Origin: Betaproteobacteria bacterium
GTDB lineage: Bacteria > Pseudomonadota > Gammaproteobacteria > Burkholderiales > Methylophilaceae
Length of the DNA: 10,995 nucleotides
Assembly (NCBI GenBank): GCA_009926035.1
Contig: RFPQ01000017.1
Coordinates: 1 to 10,995, forward strand
Direction: 5' to 3'
Position 1 is the stretch's first letter. Every line of letters begins with the position of its first letter. Below are positions 7,101 through 10,995 of this stretch, piece by piece. The notes under the pieces are model-generated. The model had not been told where the DNA came from. It did not search any database and saw nothing but the letters and a program-made list of their open reading frames with translations. A program made the position numbers and the translations under genes.

Positions 7101-7400
7101 ATGCTGAAAATTTTATTTTTTTTAACTGCACTTTTTTTTAGTAGCTTACTTTTCGCAGTACATTCAGATTACTGCGTGACTTGTGAGCGCGACAAACATG
7201 GAAAAATTAAAAGAAGCCTTGAAGCTAAGAAAGCTTTTAAAAAAATACAGCCATGCCCATCAACAGGCAAATCTTTTGGAGCTTGTCCCGGTTATATTAT
7301 CGATCACATTGTCCCTTTAAAGCGAGGTGGCATGGATGCACCATCAAATATGCAATGGCAGACTATAGAGCAGTCAAAAGAAAAAGATAAATGGGAATAA
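7101..7400 (+). CDS. Small exported HNH endonuclease-like protein
   Basis: This protein of 99 residues has a Sec signal peptide (hydrophobic 1-19, probable cleavage after LLFA19) followed by a compact domain with the HNH-type core GYIIDHIVPLKRGGMDAPSN (64-83). The invariant Asp68-His69 pair and Asn83 are present. The usual final His of HNH is not evident; NMQWQTIEQSKEKDKWE closes the domain, as in a family of small periplasmic HNH-like proteins I recall in proteobacteria. Cys25 and Cys28 (CVTC), Cys52 (PCPSTG) and Cys62 (ACPG) could bind zinc or, outside the cytoplasm, form two disulfides. If active it would be a periplasmic or secreted nuclease, perhaps for DNA scavenging; no immunity gene is recognisable. 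It may be co-transcribed with the zinc-finger-like ORF that begins 40 bases after its stop. Confidence 0.8.
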   Translation: MLKILFFLTALFFSSLLFAVHSDYCVTCERDKHGKIKRSLEAKKAFKKIQPCPSTGKSFGACPGYIIDHIVPLKRGGMDAPSNMQWQTIEQSKEKDKWE

Positions 7401-7430
7401 CTTAATTTTATGAAAGGTAATTTCAAGTAA

Positions 7431-7436
7431 TATAAT
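7431..7436 (+). promoter_or_regulatory. -10 box at the start of the small zinc-finger ORF
   Basis: A perfect TATAAT ends 4 bases before the first ATG (7441) and 7 bases before the second (7444). If it is used, transcription would begin about 7443-7444, giving a leaderless message starting at the second ATG. The -35 region (TTATGA, 7408-7413) is weak, and transcription from the HNH gene is an alternative. Confidence 0.4.
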
Positions 7437-7440
7437 CCGT

Positions 7441-7617
7441 ATGATGAAACGACAAATATTTTATATCGATTACCCGCAAGAACATCAAGGCGATGCGTTG
7501 CATGCTTATCAATGCAAGTTTTGTAAAATTGATACAGTTAAAATTAATGGCTTACTTGAAAATCATTTGCCAGATTGTCACTATAGAATTGAAAAAGAAA
7601 AAACGATTACTGAGTAA
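7441..7617 (+). CDS. Small C2HC zinc-finger-like protein, 58 residues, function unknown
   Basis: The open frame runs from ATG ATG to TAA and encodes 58 residues. Cysteines and histidine are spaced as a small zinc site: Cys25-X2-Cys28 (YQCKFCK), His42 and Cys46 (NHLPDCHYR), that is CX2C-X13-HX3C, resembling a C2HC or clipped C2H2 finger. The N-terminus KRQIFYIDYPQEHQGDALHA is acidic and aromatic with no signal peptide, so a cytosolic protein is expected. The spacing, the sensible composition and the gap-filling position support a real gene, although it is very short. It lies 40 bases after the HNH gene, and its end overlaps the end of the opposing ROK kinase gene by 11 bases. I do not recognise a named family. 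The second ATG (7444) may be the true start. Confidence 0.72.
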   Translation: MMKRQIFYIDYPQEHQGDALHAYQCKFCKIDTVKINGLLENHLPDCHYRIEKEKTITE

Positions 7618-8509
7618 GTCCTCGACCAATTAATGCGGAGCCAATTACGCCTGCTGAGTCACCTAATTGATTCCTAACAATCGGCGTTGTCGGTATATCA
7701 TTAAAAATACGCGCATAAACTTCCTCAATACCTTCTTTATACAAACTTTTTTCATTGGAAAGTCCGCCGCCTAGGACCACAATATCAGGATCTAAGATAT
7801 TAATAAGATTAGCTAAGGCTTGACCAAAACGAACATAGAAATCTTGTTTAATTTCTTTTAGAGTTTCATCTTTTAATGGCATGTTGAAAAAATCAATTGC
7901 CGATAGAGTGCTACCTGTTTTATCTTTAATTCTTTTTTCTAAGCCACCACCCGATATAAAACTTTCTACGCAGCCATTTGCACCGCAATAGCAAGAGGAT
8001 CCATGAGGATCAATGACCATATGACCCCACTCACCCGCAATATTTTGCGGACCCTGTCTAATTTTTCCATCAAATACAATACCTCCCCCACAACCTGTTC
8101 CCATAATGACACCAAACAGGGAAGCGTATCCTCTGCCTGCACCCATTAATGCCTCTGCGAGAGCAAAACAATTAGCATCATTTTCAATAATGATGTCATG
8201 CACTAATTTATCTTCAAGAAGAGATTGAAGGGGTAAACCATTCAGACAAAGGGTATTAGAATTTTTAAGTAAATGCGTTTTTTTTGAAATGGATCCAGGC
8301 GTCCCTAAGCCAAGTGTATGCGATTGATTTTGTATAGATTTGACTGCTTTAGAATAGAGCGTATGGATTTGGTTAAAAATATGCTCGCTTCCTAAATGAG
8401 CTTCTGTGAGCAGTCTTTCTCGAAAGAGGATCTTATCCTGACTATCTAGGACAGCGACCTCAATCTTAGTACCACCCAAATCAATACCAATATGATAATT
8501 GGAGGCCAT
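7607..8509 (-). CDS. ROK-family sugar kinase (Mak/NagK-like)
   Basis: This is a cytosolic ATP-dependent hexokinase of the ROK family (fructokinase, glucokinase, N-acetylglucosamine or N-acetylmannosamine kinase), 300 residues. Visible features are the phosphate-binding GIDLGGTK (8-15), GLGTPGSI (67-74), the catalytic Asp111 in ENDANCFALAEA, and GTGCGGGIVFDG (137-148). The sugar-contacting Glu160 and His163 are in GEWGH, and the ROK zinc motif CYCGANGCVE has Cys173, Cys175 and Cys180 with His163. The C-terminal ILDPDIVVLGGGLSN is typical. GSISKKTHLLKNSNTLCLNG resembles E. coli Mak (fructokinase) and NagK, so the substrate is a hexose or amino sugar but not determined. There is no HTH domain, so it is a kinase and not a NagC-type repressor. 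The ATG abuts the dedA stop with no gap. A T-rich stretch follows the stop, without a convincing stem. Confidence 0.93.
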   Translation of the reverse strand: MASNYHIGIDLGGTKIEVAVLDSQDKILFRERLLTEAHLGSEHIFNQIHTLYSKAVKSIQNQSHTLGLGTPGSISKKTHLLKNSNTLCLNGLPLQSLLEDKLVHDIIIENDANCFALAEALMGAGRGYASLFGVIMGTGCGGGIVFDGKIRQGPQNIAGEWGHMVIDPHGSSCYCGANGCVESFISGGGLEKRIKDKTGSTLSAIDFFNMPLKDETLKEIKQDFYVRFGQALANLINILDPDIVVLGGGLSNEKSLYKEGIEEVYARIFNDIPTTPIVRNQLGDSAGVIGSALIGRGLTQ

Positions 8510-9121
8510 TTAATTATTTTGGAAATGACGTCTGACATACCAGACGATGAAGATCACAGCACCACCTACAATTACATAATGAAATTCATGAAAGTAAAGT
8601 TTTAATGTATCCCATTGCTCACCAAGGATCATTCCAACGTATGCGAGCGCCCAGCACCAGATAAATGAGCCTATAAAGGTATAGATTATGAATTTCGTCA
8701 TATTCATGCGCGCAATACCTGCAGGGAGCGCTATAAAAGTTCTTACTGCAGGAAGGAGACGGCCTATAAAAATAATAATCTCACCATAATTTTTAAACCA
8801 ATCATCTGCCATCATTAAATCTTTTTTAGAAATAAGTACGAAGCGACCATATTTTTCAGCGAGATTTCTACCACCTGTTTTGCCAACATAATAAGCAGGT
8901 ATAGAACCCAATACACATCCAAGCGCACCCATAAAAGCTACTGTCCAAAGGACCATTTCACCTTTAAAGATAAGATACCCTGCAAAAGGCATAATAATTT
9001 CTGAGGGTAATGGAATGCAAGCTGATTCGATTGCCATCAACAAGACGATACCGCCATATCCCATGGTGGATATGACACTTATAATCCAAACAGCCAATAA
9101 TCCGATTAATTTTTCCAGCAT
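8510..9121 (-). CDS. DedA-family (VTT domain) membrane protein
   Basis: This is an inner-membrane protein of 203 residues of the DedA/SNARE-associated (VTT) family, whose members flip or transport lipids such as undecaprenyl phosphate or phosphatidylethanolamine and support envelope integrity. Family marks are the re-entrant segment IESACIPLPSEIIMPFAGY (31-49) with Glu32, Pro39 and Glu41, and the second signature FIGRLLPAVRTFIALPAGIARM (118-139) with Arg121 and Arg127. Helices are likely at about 8-30, 55-78, 141-165 and 181-197. The length is normal. It is the first gene of a two-gene unit with the ROK kinase. It could belong to the UptA-like or YqjA-like branch; which lipid it handles is not visible. 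Confidence 0.93.
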   Translation of the reverse strand: MLEKLIGLLAVWIISVISTMGYGGIVLLMAIESACIPLPSEIIMPFAGYLIFKGEMVLWTVAFMGALGCVLGSIPAYYVGKTGGRNLAEKYGRFVLISKKDLMMADDWFKNYGEIIIFIGRLLPAVRTFIALPAGIARMNMTKFIIYTFIGSFIWCWALAYVGMILGEQWDTLKLYFHEFHYVIVGGAVIFIVWYVRRHFQNN

Positions 9122-9151
9122 TACATATGGCCCAATAAAAGTTGATAATGA

Positions 9152-9157
9152 ATTCTA
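9152..9157 (-). promoter_or_regulatory. Possible -10 box of dedA-ROK
   Basis: TAGAAT on the - strand (5 of 6) would start transcription near 9145, leaving a leader of about 24 bases. The best -35 candidate, TTAAAG with an 18-base spacer, is poor. The 83-base gap carries divergent promoters for dedA and the lipoprotein gene. Confidence 0.3.
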
Positions 9158-9200
9158 ACGTATGGTTACATAAACCTTTAATGAATCAGTAAATCTTTAC

Positions 9201-9206
9201 TATAAT
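9201..9206 (+). promoter_or_regulatory. -10 box of the small lipoprotein gene; decides its start
   Basis: A perfect TATAAT overlaps the first in-frame ATG (9205-9207). Transcription from it would start near 9213, so translation must begin downstream, at the ATG at 9232 (or 9241). The -35 candidate TTAATG (9178-9183, 17-base spacer) is weak. Confidence 0.5.
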
Positions 9207-9231
9207 GAATTATCTAATTTTAAAAAAATAT

Positions 9232-9456
9232 ATGAAACAGATGACAGTTTTATTTCTGTTTGCCTTGCTCACAAGTTGCAGCATGATGACTTACACAAAT
9301 CAGGGTAAGCTATCGAAAACAAGTCAAACTTATATTATCAACTGTGCCTCCTGGGATGCTTGTTATGCAAAAGCAGAGAAATTATGTTCAAAAGGTTATA
9401 CTCTTGTCGATAAATCAACAAGTCTGCCATACAGTTTAGAAATTTCATGTAAGTAA
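9232..9456 (+). CDS. Small cysteine-rich lipoprotein, function unknown
   Basis: From the ATG at 9232 this is a 74-residue lipoprotein precursor. It has the signal sequence MKQMTVLFLFALLTSC with lipobox Leu13-Thr-Ser-Cys16, and Ser17 at position +2 predicts outer-membrane sorting by the Lol rule. The mature part has four further cysteines (38, 44, 52, 73) in NCASWDACYAKAEKLCSKGY and EISCK, suited to two disulfides. The pattern SWDxCYxKAxxLCxxGY recalls small proteobacterial lipoproteins of no assigned role; I cannot name a family. The open frame begins at 9205, but a TATAAT overlaps that codon and the longer N-terminus (MNYLILKKY) would spoil the signal peptide, so 9232 is preferred. It stands alone between dedA (divergent) and the beta-CASP gene. 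Confidence 0.8.
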   Translation: MKQMTVLFLFALLTSCSMMTYTNQGKLSKTSQTYIINCASWDACYAKAEKLCSKGYTLVDKSTSLPYSLEISCK

Positions 9457-9468
9457 CTTTTTAGTTAC
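9453..9468 (+). terminator. Weak hairpin after the lipoprotein gene
   Basis: GTAACT and AGTTAC form a 6-bp stem around a T4 loop, overlapping the stop codon. No T tract follows, so it is at best a weak transcript end or a 3' stabilising hairpin. Confidence 0.2.
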
Positions 9469-9483
9469 CAAACGATCAAATCC

Positions 9484-9504
9484 ATTATGCTTAGCGTGCA
9501 TAAT
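9484..9504. promoter_or_regulatory. Inverted repeat upstream of the beta-CASP gene
   Basis: ATTATGC (9484-9490) and GCATAAT (9498-9504) are perfect 7-base arms around a 7-base spacer, 17 bases before the ATG at 9522. The right arm contains CATAAT, a possible -10 box, so a bound regulator would cover the promoter. A purine-rich AAGAGA (9511-9516) serves as a modest ribosome binding site. The repeat is clear, but an operator role is inference. Confidence 0.35.
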
Positions 9505-9521
9505 TTCTAAAAGAGAATTAA

Positions 9522-10940
9522 ATGCAAATACAATTTTTAGGTGCAGCAGGCGAAGTTACGGGATCAAAATATTTAATTCATACAAAGCTTGAAGAGCTCT
9601 CGTGTAAATTCATGGTGGATTACGGCATGTTTCAGGGTGCGCGTGAAGCTGATGAAAAAAACAAAAAATCATTACCCCTTCATCCAGAAGAAATTTCTTT
9701 TCTTGTTCTCACTCATGCACATATAGATCATTGCGGACTTATTCCTCGTTTATGCGCTGAGGGATTTAAAGGGCCAATTTATTGCACGACCACGACTGCA
9801 AAATTACTTGAAATTATGTTGCTAGATAGTGCCCATATTCAAGTTTCTGATTTTGAGAGGGCAGAGAGAAAAAATAAGTTAGGTAAATGGCGCGGCGATA
9901 TGCCGATTCTTTTATATGACACCAAGCAAGCTATCGAGTCACTCAATCAAGTCAAAGCAATTCCTTATACTAAAATGTTTTCACCTATACAGGGAATTGA
10001 GCTGACTTTCGAAGAGGCAGGACACATTCTAGGATCTTCCATTGCGGTTATCGATGTTAAAGAAAAAAATGAATCATCAAAGCGCTTAGTTTTTTCAGGT
10101 GACTTAGGCATGTTTGAAAAACCTATCTTCCGTCAGCCCTCTCTAATCCAATCTGCAGATGTACTCCTTGTTGAATCCACTTATGGAGATCGACTTCATC
10201 GTAGCATTAAAGAAACAGAAGATGAGTTAGTTGAGATTGTGACACAGACATTAGACAGAGGCGGAAATGTGATTATGCCAGCTTTCGCAGTGGGAAGAAC
10301 ACAAGAGATATTATTTATCCTAGCCGACCTTATTAGACGAGAGCGTTTACCACATTTAAATGTGTGGGTTGATTCACCCATGGCAACAAAAGTCACTCAA
10401 CTCACCGCTGCTTGCATGGATGAGCTTGATGATGATGCAAAATTACTTTATCAATGGCTTCTTAATCATAAAAATAAAATTGATGTGCGATTTGTAGCTG
10501 ATGTAGAAGAATCAAAATCATTGAACCGATTAAAAAGTGGTGCCATTATTATTTCCTCTAGTGGTATGTGTCAGGCAGGAAGAATTCTTCACCATCTGAT
10601 GAATAATTTGCCTTTTGAAAAAAATGCTATTGTGATCACAGGATTTCAGGCGCTGAAGACATTAGGGCGACGACTTGTCGATGATGCTGCTTCAGTAAAA
10701 ATTATGGGTGAGTACGTGGATGTCAAAGCATCTATTCATACATTAGGCGGTTTATCAGCGCATGCTGACCGAGATAATTTATTGAAATGGTTAAAAGGAT
10801 TTAAACAAAAACCGAAACACGTTTTTGTAGTTCATGGCGAACCATCAGCTTCGGTTAATTTTGTGCAATCAATTCGTGAAACTCTCAATTGGCATGATGT
10901 CATTATTCCAACACTCCAAAGTACCTTTGATATCAGCTAA
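9522..10940 (+). CDS. CPSF-type metallo-beta-lactamase/beta-CASP ribonuclease
   Basis: This is a predicted zinc-dependent RNA endonuclease or 5' exonuclease, 472 residues, cytosolic, of the YSH1/CPSF73-like group (RNA-specificity MBL proteins). The metallo-beta-lactamase core has THAHIDH (64-70: His65, His67, Asp69, His70), GHILGS (167-172: His168) and FSGDLG (191-196: Asp194). The beta-CASP domain follows, with motif A Glu218 in VESTYGDR, PAFAVGRTQE (253-262), SSSGMCQAGR (345-354), GFQALKTLGRR (374-384), motif B His414 in LSAHAD and motif C His438 in VVHGE. Histidine at motif C marks RNA-acting members. The usual KH-domain N-terminus of archaeal aCPSF is absent. The biological RNA target in proteobacteria is not established. 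It is preceded by an inverted repeat and followed by an opposing gene end overlapping by 8 bases. Confidence 0.92.
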   Translation: MQIQFLGAAGEVTGSKYLIHTKLEELSCKFMVDYGMFQGAREADEKNKKSLPLHPEEISFLVLTHAHIDHCGLIPRLCAEGFKGPIYCTTTTAKLLEIMLLDSAHIQVSDFERAERKNKLGKWRGDMPILLYDTKQAIESLNQVKAIPYTKMFSPIQGIELTFEEAGHILGSSIAVIDVKEKNESSKRLVFSGDLGMFEKPIFRQPSLIQSADVLLVESTYGDRLHRSIKETEDELVEIVTQTLDRGGNVIMPAFAVGRTQEILFILADLIRRERLPHLNVWVDSPMATKVTQLTAACMDELDDDAKLLYQWLLNHKNKIDVRFVADVEESKSLNRLKSGAIIISSSGMCQAGRILHHLMNNLPFEKNAIVITGFQALKTLGRRLVDDAASVKIMGEYVDVKASIHTLGGLSAHADRDNLLKWLKGFKQKPKHVFVVHGEPSASVNFVQSIRETLNWHDVIIPTLQSTFDIS

Positions 10941-10995
10941 TCGCCAAACCTTTTTCGTCAAACATACCTTCAAAGAGTGCAGAACTTAAATAACG
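10933..10995 (-). CDS. C-terminal end of an unidentified gene (partial)
   Basis: Reading inward from the right edge on the - strand, one frame is open for 20 codons and ends in TGA at 10933-10935. Its last residues include LSSALFEGMFDEKGLA, a plausible protein C-terminus. It overlaps the end of the beta-CASP gene by 8 bases, the same tail-to-tail arrangement seen twice elsewhere here. There is too little sequence to name the product, and a chance open frame of this length is possible. Confidence 0.45.
   Translation of the reverse strand, partial: RYLSSALFEGMFDEKGLAIS

Noticed and set aside
7590..7625. Intrinsic terminator after the ROK kinase (T-rich tract just past the stop on the - strand)
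   Set aside because: The T tract is present but the only possible stem before it is about 4 bp and AT-rich.
10196..10396. 66-residue - strand open frame within the beta-CASP gene
   Set aside because: It is antisense to the conserved beta-CASP motifs, so its sequence is dictated by the + strand protein.
1..10995. CRISPR array, insertion sequence, toxin-antitoxin or defence cluster
   Set aside because: No direct repeats with spacers, transposase motifs, terminal inverted repeats or paired small toxin/antitoxin frames were found. The HNH protein has a signal peptide and stands without restriction or defence partners.

Overview
The window is an AT-rich, tightly packed chromosomal segment of a proteobacterium. 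The best guess, from memory of protein families and not from a search, is a low-GC betaproteobacterium, possibly a streamlined methylophilaceous type. Three things point this way. The tRNA-His acceptor end carries the C73 discriminator that pairs with G-1, which argues against Alphaproteobacteria. The ValS N-terminal half reads like betaproteobacterial ValS. Gaps between genes are very short, with several gene ends overlapping or abutting. Few genes have a clear Shine-Dalgarno sequence, while several have a near-consensus TATAAT close to the start codon.

Layout. Bases 1-25 are the 3' end of tRNA-His. They are followed on the + strand by a MoeB/ThiF-type adenylyltransferase with its own promoter, then a palindrome and valS (valyl-tRNA synthetase). 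From 3730 to 7062 everything is on the - strand. In order of transcription there is a three-gene membrane/lipid-type operon (FemAB/GNAT-like protein, DUF3147-like four-helix membrane protein, PlsC-type acyltransferase). This is followed by a second transcription unit with its own extended -10 promoter (MAPEG/YecN-like membrane protein, single-domain rhodanese, TusA-like sulfur carrier). At 7101-7617 on the + strand lie a small exported HNH-nuclease-like protein and a 58-codon zinc-finger-like protein. From 7607 to 9121 on the - strand there is a dedA-ROK sugar kinase pair. At 9232-9456 on the + strand is a small cysteine-rich lipoprotein, then a CPSF-type beta-CASP metallo-beta-lactamase ribonuclease (9522-10940). 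The last bases probably hold the C-terminus of another - strand gene.

How the genes may work together. Three genes (MoeB/ThiF-like, rhodanese, TusA-like) belong to families that handle activated sulfur or carrier-protein adenylation, although they lie on both sides of valS in different transcription units. The GNAT-like/DUF3147/PlsC operon has the composition expected for membrane-lipid or envelope modification, but its product cannot be deduced. The rest is mostly housekeeping. I see no insertion sequence, prophage, CRISPR array, toxin-antitoxin pair or defence island. The least ordinary pieces are the GNAT-DUF3147-PlsC operon, the exported HNH protein next to the tiny zinc-finger gene, the apparently leaderless promoters, and two palindromes upstream of valS and of the beta-CASP gene.
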